Assembly (NCBI GenBank): GCA_902596915.1
Contig: CACJVQ010000006.1
Span: 1-59,045 of the forward strand
Source of the DNA: an uncultured Pelagibacteraceae bacterium
GTDB taxonomy: Bacteria; Pseudomonadota; Alphaproteobacteria; Pelagibacterales; Pelagibacteraceae
Direction: 5' to 3'
Length of the DNA stretch: 59,045 nt
The notes below the pieces were generated by a model. The model saw only the letters and a list, made by a program, of their open reading frames with translations, did not search any database and was not told the DNA's origin. Made by a program: the position numbers and the translations under genes. Below, one piece after another: positions 26,212 to 34,570 of this stretch (the first letter of the stretch is position 1; each line of letters starts with the position of its first letter).

Positions 26212-27144
26212 ATGAGAGAACTAAACAGAAAAATTGTTGTTTTCATTTCAGCAATTTTTTTATTGATTAGCATGGGGTCAGTATCTTTTGCTGACGGACA
26301 TGGTAAAAAAATCTTATTCAGTATTAAAGGACCTGGTTCTGGAAACCCATTCTGGGCTTCTGTAACAAAAGGTGCTGAAGAAGAGGCAAAAAAATTAGGA
26401 GTAAAATTAATTTTAATTGCTCCTCCACAAGAAGGTGATGTACAAGCCCAGATTAACCAAGTCGAGGACCAACTTGCAAAAGGGGTTGATGCACTAGCAC
26501 TAGCACCAGGAGATCCAAACGCTTTTGCACCAATTGTAGACGATGCTATTAAAAGCGGTGTTCCAGTTGTATTTGTTGATACAAAAGGAATTAATGAAGG
26601 TGTAACTTTCATTGGGACAAATAATATGAACGGTGCAGAATTAGCTGCAAAATTTATTTGTGATAAAACTCCAAAAGGATCCGATGTTGCAATTCTTACT
26701 GGGATTGAGTCTCAATCGACTGCATTACTAAGAAGAGATGGTGCAATTAAAGGATTTAAAAACTGTGGTTTAAACCTTGTTGCTACTCAAACAGCTGAGT
26801 GGGATACTGCAAAAGGTAGATCAGTTACTGAGTCAATTATCTTGAAAAATCCTAACATCAAAGCAATCTTTGCTTCTAATGACAATATGGGTTTAGGTGC
26901 TATGCAAGCACTAAAAGATGCTGACATGAATGATGTGATCGTTGTTGGTTTTGATGCTACTCCAGATGCTGCTACTAGCATCCTAAAAGGAGAGATGACT
27001 GCAACAATAGCTCAGTTCTCATACAACATGGGCGCGTATGGAGTTAAATATGCTCTTGAGCTAGCTAATGGTGGAAGTATTGATCCTAATATTGATACTG
27101 GTACACAATTAGTAACAACAGAAAACGCTAACGATTTTAAATAA
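26212..27144 (+). CDS. Periplasmic sugar-binding protein (ribose/fructose type)
   Basis: A 310-residue CUT2 solute-binding protein that delivers a sugar to the adjacent permease. The N-terminus has charged residues, a hydrophobic stretch and the likely cleavage region SVSFADG around residue 27. The mature part shows the family pattern ISIKGPGSGNPFW-like start, VDALALAPGDPNAFAPIVD, GVPVVFVDTKG and the hinge strand VVGFDATPDA. It follows the frameshifted permease by 108 bases, with its own ribosome site. A strong terminator follows. Ribose, fructose or a 6-deoxysugar are candidate ligands given FucU and ribokinase downstream. Confidence 0.9.
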   Translation: MRELNRKIVVFISAIFLLISMGSVSFADGHGKKILFSIKGPGSGNPFWASVTKGAEEEAKKLGVKLILIAPPQEGDVQAQINQVEDQLAKGVDALALAPGDPNAFAPIVDDAIKSGVPVVFVDTKGINEGVTFIGTNNMNGAELAAKFICDKTPKGSDVAILTGIESQSTALLRRDGAIKGFKNCGLNLVATQTAEWDTAKGRSVTESIILKNPNIKAIFASNDNMGLGAMQALKDADMNDVIVVGFDATPDAATSILKGEMTATIAQFSYNMGAYGVKYALELANGGSIDPNIDTGTQLVTTENANDFK

Positions 27145-27165
27145 TCTTTAGAAAAATCAAAATTA

Positions 27166-27198
27166 AAAGGGTGGAATTTTATTTCACCCTTTTTTTTT
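27166..27198 (+). terminator. Intrinsic terminator after the sugar-binding-protein gene
   Basis: A 9-bp stem (27169-27177 with 27181-27189, one G-U pair, 3-base loop) is followed directly by nine Ts (27190-27198). It lies 24 bases past the stop codon and upstream of fucU, so it should reduce transcription of fucU and the ribokinase gene. Confidence 0.9.
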
Positions 27199-27216
27199 AT
27201 ATATTATAGTGGCCTA

Positions 27217-27681
27217 ATGCTAATTAAAATTAATCCAATTTTAAGCCCTGAGCTCCTATATCAGTTAAGGGCAATGGGTCATGGTGATAAACTTGTTTTA
27301 ACTGATGCTAATTTTCCAGCATATTCTCACTCTTTAAATAATAAAGTAATTAGATTAGATGGAGTAGATATTTATGATGCTACAAAGGCAATTCTTTCTG
27401 TTTTTCCATTAGATAGTTTCATTGATTCAGCTGCAAAAAGAATGCAAGTTGATAACAAACCTGATGAATTAACTGATTGTCATAAAGATTTTATTAAAGC
27501 TGTAAAAGAAACTTCCGGAGAAAATTGGAAGATTGGTTCAATTGAAAGACAAGAATTTTATAAAGAGGCAAAAAAATCTCAATTAATAGTATCAACCTCT
27601 GAAATGAGACCATATGGGTGTTTTATATTAACAAAGGGAGTAATTAAACCAGATGGTAGTGTTTGGGTTCTTGATAAATAA
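27217..27681 (+). CDS. fucU: RbsD/FucU-family sugar mutarotase, FucU-like
   Basis: A 154-residue mutarotase that interconverts alpha and beta anomers of L-fucose or a related sugar after import. Features are SPELLYQLRAMGHGDKLVLTDANFPA near residues 9-34 with the catalytic His, and the C-terminal EMRPYGCFILTKGV. The length and the AMGHGD form fit FucU better than RbsD (about 139 residues). Its stop shares a base with the ribokinase start. Context links it to the sugar ABC transporter just upstream. Confidence 0.9.
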   Translation: MLIKINPILSPELLYQLRAMGHGDKLVLTDANFPAYSHSLNNKVIRLDGVDIYDATKAILSVFPLDSFIDSAAKRMQVDNKPDELTDCHKDFIKAVKETSGENWKIGSIERQEFYKEAKKSQLIVSTSEMRPYGCFILTKGVIKPDGSVWVLDK

Positions 27682-28595
27682 TGAGCTCAATATGTGTCTT
27701 TGGAGTATTTGTAGCTGATCTTTGTTTTTTTGCAGACAAAATTCCAATCAAAGGTGAAACAGTTTTAGGTAAAAATCATATAGTTGGTCCAGGTGGAAAA
27801 GGGTCAAACCAAGCTATCGCTGCTGCAAGACTTGGTGGAAATGTAAATTTTATAACTAAGATAGGAGATGATCAAAATGCCAAGATGGCTCTTAAGTTGT
27901 ATAAGGAGGCTGGAATTAATACAGACTCAATAATTCAAGATCCAAATCAGTCAACTGGTGTTGCAGGTATAATGATAAATGAAAAAACGGGGGATAATGC
28001 AATTAATATTGTACCTGGAGCTGCGGGTTCTATATCTAATGAAGATATTGACAACAATATTGAGTTTATAAAAAAATCTGAAATTTTTTTAACTCAACTA
28101 GAAACACCTAATGAAGTAACTAGTTATGCGCTCAATAGAGCAAAAGAGACAGGATCTATTACAATTTTTAATCCGGCACCTGCATCAGATATAAAAGAAG
28201 GTGATTTTAAGTGTATTGATTATTTTACTCCCAATGAAACTGAAGCAAGTTTTTATTTAGGCAAAAAGGTTGAGAGTAAAACAGAAATTGAAGAGTCTGC
28301 AAAAACTTTTTTACAAAAAGGAGTAAAAAATATTATCATTACATTAGGTCCAAAAGGCCTATACTTTGCAAACTCTGAGGAGAGTTTTTTTATAGATGTT
28401 TATAGTTTAAAGGATAAAGTTATAGATACCACTGGAGCAGGTGATGCTTTTAACGGAGCTTTTGCATATGCTTTATCCAATAAATTTAAAATTAAAGATG
28501 CTCTAGAATTTTCAAATAAAGTAGCTGCAATTTCCACAACAAAAGCAGGCGCAGCTAATGCAATGCCAAAACTTGATGAAGTAGAAGCTTATTAG
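27681..28595 (+). CDS. rbsK: Ribokinase / PfkB-family sugar kinase
   Basis: A 304-residue kinase that phosphorylates ribose or a similar sugar with ATP. It has the N-terminal PfkB signature PGGKGSNQAIAAARLGGNV, a TPNETEA segment, ITLGPKGLYF and the C-terminal active-site motif DTTGAGDAFNGAFAYAL, whose Asp is the catalytic base. It overlaps fucU by one base. The order ABC transporter, mutarotase, kinase is the standard ribose-type module. Its end abuts the convergent dehydratase gene with no spacer. Confidence 0.9.
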   Translation: MSSICVFGVFVADLCFFADKIPIKGETVLGKNHIVGPGGKGSNQAIAAARLGGNVNFITKIGDDQNAKMALKLYKEAGINTDSIIQDPNQSTGVAGIMINEKTGDNAINIVPGAAGSISNEDIDNNIEFIKKSEIFLTQLETPNEVTSYALNRAKETGSITIFNPAPASDIKEGDFKCIDYFTPNETEASFYLGKKVESKTEIEESAKTFLQKGVKNIIITLGPKGLYFANSEESFFIDVYSLKDKVIDTTGAGDAFNGAFAYALSNKFKIKDALEFSNKVAAISTTKAGAANAMPKLDEVEAY

Positions 28596-29771
28596 TTATT
28601 CTATTATTTTGAAATCAGACTTAAATTTATCAGTAATTGTTAAACCTAGACCAGGTTTGTTATCATCTAAATTTATATATCCATTTTTAGGGGCAGGATC
28701 ACCTTCAAAAATGTAATAAAATAATTCATTGCCAATTTCTACATCATGGACTGGGAAAAATTCTGATATTGGACAATTAAAATTTGACATTGTTAAATGA
28801 TAATTATGCATTTGACCAGCATGAGGAATAACTGGCACTTGATAAGCTTCTGCCAATGCATTTATTTTATTTGCAATTGTAAATCCACCAACTCTATTAT
28901 TGTCATATTGAATATAGCTCACTGCTTTAATATCCAATAATTGTTTAAATCCAAATAAGTTGAATTCATGTTCTCCACCAGAAATTGGAATTGCATTCAT
29001 ATTATTTAATTCTGCATAGCCATGAATATCATCTGCTATTACAGGTTCCTCTAACCATCTAGGGTTAAATTTTACTAATTTCGGGATCATCCTTTTTGCA
29101 TAATCTAAGTTCCAACCCATATAACATTCCATCATTAGGTCGGTATCATATCCAATAACTTCTCTAACTGCTTCAGCTAGCTCAATATTTTTTTTCATAC
29201 CACCAGGTCCATCTTTTGGCCCCCACCCAAATCTCATTTTAAACATTTTAAAACCTTGCTTAACATAGCTTTCAGCTTCTTTTTGCAAATCCTTAATTGG
29301 TTGGCTGTATAGTTTAGATGCGTAGACTGGTATCTTTTCCTTTGTTCTTCCACCTAATAGTTTAAAAACAGGTTTGTTTGTAATTTTTCCCATTATATCC
29401 CAGAGCGCAATATCAATTGCAGAAATAGCTACCATTCCCAATCCTCTTCTTCCCCACGCATGCGTTCTTCTATACATTTTTTCCCAGACATAAGAATAAT
29501 CAAAAGGATCTTCGCCTATTACTAAAGGAGTTAAATAAGTATCGATTGTTTTTTTTACCAATTGAGGTGCTAGTGCCGCATTTCCAATTCCAATAATACC
29601 ATCGTCTGTTTCGATTTCACATATTAACCATTCATGAAATCTAAATGAACCCATAGCATCTGATTTTTCAAACAAAAGGTCTGAAGCATTTGTGCAAAAA
29701 TTATTTTGTGGAGGAACTGTTTTACCGTTCCATTGATATACTTTGGTACGAATACTTTTTATTTTAGACAT
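28596..29771 (-). CDS. Enolase-superfamily sugar-acid dehydratase, L-rhamnonate dehydratase-like
   Basis: A 391-residue mandelate-racemase-subgroup enzyme. The N-terminal cap includes [25 protein letters not shown]. The barrel includes [15 protein letters not shown], the metal-ligand strands [18 protein letters not shown] and ISGGEHE, and the catalytic His region [18 protein letters not shown]. The WGPKDG loop and AWGRRGLGM cap are what I associate with rhamnonate dehydratase. The product would be 2-keto-3-deoxy-L-rhamnonate, which the HpaI aldolase at 17984-18775 could cleave. It abuts the PdxA-like gene in an operon. Substrate assignment in this superfamily is error-prone. Confidence 0.82.
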   Translation of the reverse strand: MSKIKSIRTKVYQWNGKTVPPQNNFCTNASDLLFEKSDAMGSFRFHEWLICEIETDDGIIGIGNAALAPQLVKKTIDTYLTPLVIGEDPFDYSYVWEKMYRRTHAWGRRGLGMVAISAIDIALWDIMGKITNKPVFKLLGGRTKEKIPVYASKLYSQPIKDLQKEAESYVKQGFKMFKMRFGWGPKDGPGGMKKNIELAEAVREVIGYDTDLMMECYMGWNLDYAKRMIPKLVKFNPRWLEEPVIADDIHGYAELNNMNAIPISGGEHEFNLFGFKQLLDIKAVSYIQYDNNRVGGFTIANKINALAEAYQVPVIPHAGQMHNYHLTMSNFNCPISEFFPVHDVEIGNELFYYIFEGDPAPKNGYINLDDNKPGLGLTITDKFKSDFKIIE

Positions 29772-30767
29772 TTAATTGTTTTTATTTTCTGCCATTGTTA
29801 ATGCAATTTTAAATGAATTCAAAGTAGGTTCTAAGTTTGCCACATTTTTACCTGCAATATCAAACGCTGTACCGTGAGCAGGAGTGGTAATAGGTAAAGG
29901 TAAACCTCCTTGAACGGTTACACCTCGATCAAATCCAAATGCTTTTAAACCTGATTGTAAAGCATCATGATACATACCAACAATACAATCATGATTTCCA
30001 TCTTTATAAGCAGTAATAAAAGAAGTATCACACGGCAAAGGTCCATCAGCATTAATACCTAGTTTTTTTGCCTCTTCTATTGCGGGTATAATTTCTTCTT
30101 TTTCCTCAGTTCCAAATTCAGCATGAGGATTCAGTGCTTGAACTGCTACTCTTGGACTTTTAATACCATTTAATTTCATAGCTTCATTTATAAGTTTAAT
30201 TGGCTTAATAATTTTTTCCTTTTTTACATGTTCTGGAACTTCTTTTATTGGAATATGTGATGATACCCTTGCTGTCCAAAAATTATCAATAACATTAAAT
30301 TCACAAAAAAAATTTTTAACCTCTAACTTTTCAGCCATTAAATGTAATTCATCAGAATATTTATTTCCTCCAAGTTTAAGACTTGTTTTATTAAAAGGTC
30401 CAAAGTTTATTGCATGAATTTTATTTTCTTTAGCAAGATCTAAAGCTAAATTTAGCGAAGCTAAGACGCTTTCTCCCGCCTCTTTAGAGCACTCAGATAA
30501 TTTATAATTATGATTTTTACCATTAGAGATATCTAGAAAAAATTTATTACTCTTCGCAAAATCAATATTATCGAAATCTTCTACAAAATTTAGATTATGT
30601 GATTTGCCTGAAATTTTATTTCCACTTTCTAATATATTTTTTTCACCTATGATAATTAAATTAGCCTTGTTAGTGATTTCCTCTGATAATAGTTTTGAGA
30701 CCAATTCGGGGCCTATACCAGAAGGGTCCCCTAAAAGAACTACCATGTTAATTTTATTTTGAGCCAT
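29772..30767 (-). CDS. PdxA-family 4-phospho-hydroxyacid dehydrogenase (PdxA2-like)
   Basis: A 331-residue NAD-dependent dehydrogenase with LLGDPSGIGPELVSKLL at the start and the metal-ligand regions ISSHIPIKE-like VSSHIPIKEV, VQALNPHAEFGTEE, VGMYHDALQSGLKAFGFDRG and TTPAHGTAFDIAGK. PdxA itself acts in vitamin B6 synthesis. Relatives named PdxA2 oxidise D-threonate or erythronate 4-phosphate in sugar-acid catabolism. The position directly before a sugar-acid dehydratase gene favours the latter, although the DUF1537 kinase that usually accompanies PdxA2 is not present here. Confidence 0.82.
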   Translation of the reverse strand: MAQNKINMVVLLGDPSGIGPELVSKLLSEEITNKANLIIIGEKNILESGNKISGKSHNLNFVEDFDNIDFAKSNKFFLDISNGKNHNYKLSECSKEAGESVLASLNLALDLAKENKIHAINFGPFNKTSLKLGGNKYSDELHLMAEKLEVKNFFCEFNVIDNFWTARVSSHIPIKEVPEHVKKEKIIKPIKLINEAMKLNGIKSPRVAVQALNPHAEFGTEEKEEIIPAIEEAKKLGINADGPLPCDTSFITAYKDGNHDCIVGMYHDALQSGLKAFGFDRGVTVQGGLPLPITTPAHGTAFDIAGKNVANLEPTLNSFKIALTMAENKNN

Positions 30768-30828
30768 TTTTTACTTTACGCTATGTATCAGATTATGTTT
30801 ATATATTTAAATATAAATTAACTAAAAA

Positions 30829-30834
30829 GAGGGA
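30829..30834 (+). promoter_or_regulatory. Strong ribosome binding site of tctC
   Basis: GAGGGA lies 4 bases before the ATG at 30839. Nearly the same AGAGGGAAAT block precedes the binding-protein genes at 35586 and 46919. Confidence 0.6.
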
Positions 30835-30838
30835 AATA

Positions 30839-31813
30839 ATGAAAAAAAGTTTTAAATTATTTTTAGCTGCCGCATTTTTGGTAACTGAATTTTTTGTTGT
30901 TGCACTTCCACTTATGATTACTTCTGCAAAAGCAGATGGTCACCCAATTCAAGCTATTACACACGCTGGTTTTGGTGGTGGTACAGACGTAACTACTAGA
31001 ATGATGTTGTTAAGAACTAGAAGGTATCTAAAACAAGATATGCAATTAGTTAACAAGAAGGGTGGTGGTGGAGCTGCATCTATGGATTACATGATGACTT
31101 TACCAGCAGATGGTCAACATACTTTAACTTGGACTACAGGACATGCTGTTTCTATGGCATTAGGAAAAACAAAAGTTAAATTAAGTGATATGCAACCACT
31201 TGCTAGAGGAACTGATGATCCTCAATTATTTGTAGTAAATTGTAAAAATGATATTAAAGACGCTAAAAAATTTATTAGCGCTCAAAAATCAAAATCATTA
31301 AAATATGGTACTACTCATGTTGGTGGTATTGATGATGTAAGTGCGATTGCTTTTACAAAAAAAGGAAAATTAACAGATCCAACAATTGTTCCTTATAAAG
31401 GTGTTGGTCCTATTAAAACTAACCTTATCAAAGGAGATATAGATGTAGGTGTTTTAAACTTAGGAGAAGCTGTAACAGAAATTGAAGATGGTACATTGTG
31501 TGTTTCAGTTGTACTTGCTAGCAATAGAATGGAAAAATTAAGTAATGTTCCTACTGCTACTGAGTTAGGAATACCGGTTGTGTTATCAACTGTTAGAGGA
31601 TTTGTAACAAGAAAAGGTGTTCCTGCTGACAGAAAGAAACAATTGGAAGATGCAATGATAAAAGCTATGGAGCATAAATATTTCCAAAGCTTTTTAACTG
31701 ACATCGGACTTGATTCAACTAGTGTTGTTGGAGCTGATGAGTGGGGCAAGCAAATGGAAGTAATGCTTGCAGAAATGACTGCTCAACTTAAAGCTTTGGG
31801 TTACATTAATTAG
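30839..31813 (+). CDS. tctC: Tripartite tricarboxylate transporter substrate-binding protein TctC
   Basis: A 324-residue periplasmic binding protein of the TTT (Bug) family. A Lys-rich start, a long hydrophobic segment and a cleavage region near ITSAKADG (about residue 31) form the signal peptide. Mature features are THAGFGGGTDVTTRMMLLR, NKKGGGGAASMDYMM, VPYKGVGPIKTNLIKGDIDVGVLNLGEA and the C-terminal FVTRKGVPADRKKQLEDAM. Bug proteins bind carboxylates of many kinds. tctB and tctA follow, separated by tandem hairpins that probably limit transport-subunit expression. Confidence 0.92.
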   Translation: MKKSFKLFLAAAFLVTEFFVVALPLMITSAKADGHPIQAITHAGFGGGTDVTTRMMLLRTRRYLKQDMQLVNKKGGGGAASMDYMMTLPADGQHTLTWTTGHAVSMALGKTKVKLSDMQPLARGTDDPQLFVVNCKNDIKDAKKFISAQKSKSLKYGTTHVGGIDDVSAIAFTKKGKLTDPTIVPYKGVGPIKTNLIKGDIDVGVLNLGEAVTEIEDGTLCVSVVLASNRMEKLSNVPTATELGIPVVLSTVRGFVTRKGVPADRKKQLEDAMIKAMEHKYFQSFLTDIGLDSTSVVGADEWGKQMEVMLAEMTAQLKALGYIN

Positions 31814-31823
31814 TCATAAGAAA

Positions 31824-31849
31824 GTACATTTTTTTTATGAATAATGTAC
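31824..31849 (+). promoter_or_regulatory. Hairpin presenting the tctB start codon in its loop
   Basis: A 7-bp perfect inverted repeat (31824-31830 and 31843-31849) encloses a 12-base T-rich loop that contains the ATG at 31837. Folding could affect ribosome access to tctB. It lies immediately upstream of the terminator hairpin. Confidence 0.45.
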
Positions 31850-32343
31850 GAAATAAAAAAAGGGCAAACAAAAGTTTGCCCTTTTTTTTTAAAGATGAAT
31901 TTAAAGTTTTTTTTGTAATTATATTTGTTTCGACAATATTATTAGTAACTACTTTTACATTTGATAAGGTTCCTCCAATTTTAAATAGAGGCATACAACC
32001 TGCTACTTTCCCAAAAGGATTGTTAGTATTGATAATGTTTTTAACTGCAGTTATTTATTATCTTTCATTCAAAAATCCTTGGAAAAAAGAAAAAAAACTT
32101 CCAAAACCATTTTTTTTAACAATCTTAAGCTTTATTTTATTTATTATAATTTCTAAAACATTAGACTTTTTCTTAGCTATATCAGTACTCTCAATATTTG
32201 TTTCATACAATTGGGGTGAAAAGAGAATTTTTTATTTATTATTAGTTGGAATTTTGTTTCCATTAGTAGTTTTCATATTTTTTGAAATGATATTGGGACT
32301 TAGATTTCCTCCAGGAATAATTACAAACCTTTATTATTACTAG
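31837..32343 (+). CDS. tctB: Tripartite tricarboxylate transporter small membrane protein TctB
   Basis: A 168-residue protein with four hydrophobic segments (about residues 24-40, 59-75, 88-107 and 120-150), normal for TctB. It contains IQPATFPKGLLVLIMFL and a C-terminal FFEMILGLRFPPGI that is typical of the family. The first 20 residues (MNNVRNKKRANKSLPFFFKD) are encoded across a terminator hairpin. No in-frame ATG, GTG or TTG is obvious between it and the first membrane helix, so the ATG at 31837 stands. tctA follows one base later. Confidence 0.87.
   Translation: MNNVRNKKRANKSLPFFFKDEFKVFFVIIFVSTILLVTTFTFDKVPPILNRGIQPATFPKGLLVLIMFLTAVIYYLSFKNPWKKEKKLPKPFFLTILSFILFIIISKTLDFFLAISVLSIFVSYNWGEKRIFYLLLVGILFPLVVFIFFEMILGLRFPPGIITNLYYY
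31854..31890 (+). terminator. Intrinsic terminator inside the 5' coding region of tctB
   Basis: A perfect 8-bp GC-containing stem (31862-31869 with 31874-31881, AAAA loop) is extended by A-T pairs and followed by nine Ts (31882-31890). It is a textbook terminator that works in sequence terms on both strands. It starts within the first dozen codons of tctB, so transcription into tctBA would require read-through. Confidence 0.85.
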
Positions 32344-32344
32344 T

Positions 32345-33817
32345 ATGGACAATCTTTTATTAATGATGGCACCTTTGTTTAGTTCTAAGTTATTAATTGT
32401 TTTAATTTTTGGGACTTTATTTGGATTGATCTTAGGCGTTCTTCCAGGATTAGGCCCTACAACTGGTGGTGCATTAATTTTACCATTTACTATGACTTTA
32501 GACCCTCTTTCAGCAATAGTTCTCTTAACATCAATTTACTGTGCTGGAACATACGGCGGTGCAATCACTGCAGTTTTAATAAATACCCCTGGAACTCCAG
32601 CAGCAGCAGCCACTTGTCTGGATGGTTATCCCCTAGCTCAAAAGGGGGAAGCAGGAAGAGCCTTGGGTATGGCAACAGTTTCAAGCACAGTGGGTGGAAT
32701 TTTTAGCGTAATAGTTTTGGTATTTTTTGCACCTGTTTTAGCTCAACTTGCCTATGAATTTGGTCAACCAGAATATTTTGCGTTAGCTATTTTTGGTTTA
32801 ACAATGCTAGCATCAATTGGTGAAGGAAGTCCGATCAAAAATTTAATCGCTGGTGCGTTTGGAATTTTAATTTCTACTATTGGAAAAGATTTTATGACTT
32901 CAATTGATAGATTTACTTATGGTATAAATGAGCTTTCTGTAGGAATAGGATTTATACCAGTTGTAGTAGGTTTATTTGCAATAAGCGAAATGTTAACTCA
33001 GTCTACACTTCTTGATCAAGTTTTCAAAAGAGTTGCACTAAAAGCGGTAAAACTTCCATCCATAGATGATTATAAAAAAACTTGGAAAACTATTCTTAGA
33101 TCTAGTGGTATTGGTTCGTTTATTGGAGTTTTGCCAGCTGAGGGTGGGACTGTAGCATCCTTAATTGGTTATTCAGAAGCGAAAAGATTTTCTAAAGAGC
33201 CAGAAGAATTTGGAAAAGGGTCAATAGAAGGTATTGCCGGTGCTGAGGCAGCAAATAATGCTGCTACAGGTGGTGCAATGGTTCCAACGTTAGCATTAGG
33301 AATACCTGGAAGTGCTACAACAGCAGTCATATTAACTGGGCTTATAATTCATGGTGTCAGACCAGGTCCAGATCTATTTAGAGAGCAACCAGACTTTTTG
33401 TATGGAATTTTTGGGGCAATGTTAATTGCTAATGTTTTATTTTTTATTTTTGGATTTTTTGGTGCAAAATTATTTGCAAGAATAACTCTTGTTCCTAACA
33501 AAATTTTATGGCCTATGATATTTGCTGTATCTGTGTGTGGTACTTATTCTTTAAGTCAGTCAATAATTGATGTTTGGATTATGTTATTTTTTGGTGTGCT
33601 TGGATTTTTTATGAGAAGATTTGGTTTTTCAGTTGTTCCAGTAATTATAGGATTAATTTTAGGAGAATTAGTAGAAGGAACCTTAAGACAATCTTTAGTT
33701 ATTTTTGATGGAAATTGGCTGATGTTTTTAACAAGACCTATAGCTTTAACCTTTTTTATTTTATCTTTAATTGCATTAGCTTTTCCTTTATTAAGGTCAA
33801 AAAAACAAAAAAAATAG
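32345..33817 (+). CDS. tctA: Tripartite tricarboxylate transporter large permease TctA
   Basis: A 490-residue membrane protein with about eleven to twelve helices, the ion-coupled channel subunit of the TTT system. Highly conserved family stretches are GLILGVLPGLGPTTGGALILPF, YGGAITAVLINTPGTPAAAATCLDGYP, FIGVLPAEGGTVASLIGYSEAKR and GGAMVPTLALGIPGSATTAVIL. Length is typical (about 500). It is followed one base later by an SDR gene, so transporter and enzyme form one operon. Confidence 0.95.
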   Translation: MDNLLLMMAPLFSSKLLIVLIFGTLFGLILGVLPGLGPTTGGALILPFTMTLDPLSAIVLLTSIYCAGTYGGAITAVLINTPGTPAAAATCLDGYPLAQKGEAGRALGMATVSSTVGGIFSVIVLVFFAPVLAQLAYEFGQPEYFALAIFGLTMLASIGEGSPIKNLIAGAFGILISTIGKDFMTSIDRFTYGINELSVGIGFIPVVVGLFAISEMLTQSTLLDQVFKRVALKAVKLPSIDDYKKTWKTILRSSGIGSFIGVLPAEGGTVASLIGYSEAKRFSKEPEEFGKGSIEGIAGAEAANNAATGGAMVPTLALGIPGSATTAVILTGLIIHGVRPGPDLFREQPDFLYGIFGAMLIANVLFFIFGFFGAKLFARITLVPNKILWPMIFAVSVCGTYSLSQSIIDVWIMLFFGVLGFFMRRFGFSVVPVIIGLILGELVEGTLRQSLVIFDGNWLMFLTRPIALTFFILSLIALAFPLLRSKKQKK

Positions 33818-33818
33818 T

Positions 33819-34568
33819 ATGATTAATTTTGATTTAAAAAATAGAGTTGCAGTTGTTACAGGAGGAGCTCAAGGATTTGGTTTAGCTATCACAGAAAGAT
33901 TTATTGAATCAGGGGCAAGTGTAGTGATTTGGGACATTGATGAGGAAGCAATTAAAACAGCAATCAATAAAATTAATTCAGATAAGGTTTCATACCAAAT
34001 TGTTGATGTTGGAAATTATGAGAATATAGAAAAAAATTTAGCCGAAATCGAAAAAACACACAAAAAAATTGACATTTTTATCAATAATGCAGGCGTTGCA
34101 GGAAAAAATACCACGGTAGTTGATTATCCACTTGATGAATGGAAGAAGGTTATAGACCTAAATTTAAATGCAGTATTTTATTGTTGTAAAGCAGTTACCC
34201 CCTACATGATAAAGAATAATTATGGAAGAATTGTAAATATTGCATCAATTGCAGGAAAAGAAGGCAATCCTAACGCTAGTGCTTACAGCACTTCTAAAGC
34301 AGGAGTAATAGGTTTAACAAAGTCATTGGGAAAAGAATTAGCATTAAAAAATATTGCAGTTAATTGTGTTACTCCAGCAGCAGCAAAAACAAGAATATTT
34401 GATCAAATGACTGAGGAACATATAAACTATATGTTATCTAAAATTCCTAGAAATAAATTTGCCAAAGTTAATGAATTAGCATCTCTAGTAACTTGGTTAT
34501 CTAGTGAAGAAAATTCTTTTTCAACAGCTGCAGTATTTGATTTAAGTGGTGGAAGAGCAACTTATTAG
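33819..34568 (+). CDS. Short-chain dehydrogenase/reductase (SDR)
   Basis: A 249-residue classical SDR with cofactor motif TGGAQGFG, NNAG structural motif (INNAGVAG), catalytic Ser in IVNIASIAGK and YxxxK as YSTSKAG. It lies in the tct operon between tctA and a ROK kinase with gaps of 1 and 2 bases. A sugar or sugar-acid dehydrogenase is likely; similar proteins are often labelled 3-oxoacyl-ACP reductase without evidence. The substrate is unknown. Confidence 0.88.
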   Translation: MINFDLKNRVAVVTGGAQGFGLAITERFIESGASVVIWDIDEEAIKTAINKINSDKVSYQIVDVGNYENIEKNLAEIEKTHKKIDIFINNAGVAGKNTTVVDYPLDEWKKVIDLNLNAVFYCCKAVTPYMIKNNYGRIVNIASIAGKEGNPNASAYSTSKAGVIGLTKSLGKELALKNIAVNCVTPAAAKTRIFDQMTEEHINYMLSKIPRNKFAKVNELASLVTWLSSEENSFSTAAVFDLSGGRATY

Positions 34569-34570
34569 TT

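Noticed and set aside
29772-30767. PdxA as a vitamin B6 synthesis gene
   Set aside because: It is coupled to a sugar-acid dehydratase and no other pyridoxine gene is present, so a PdxA2-type catabolic role fits better.
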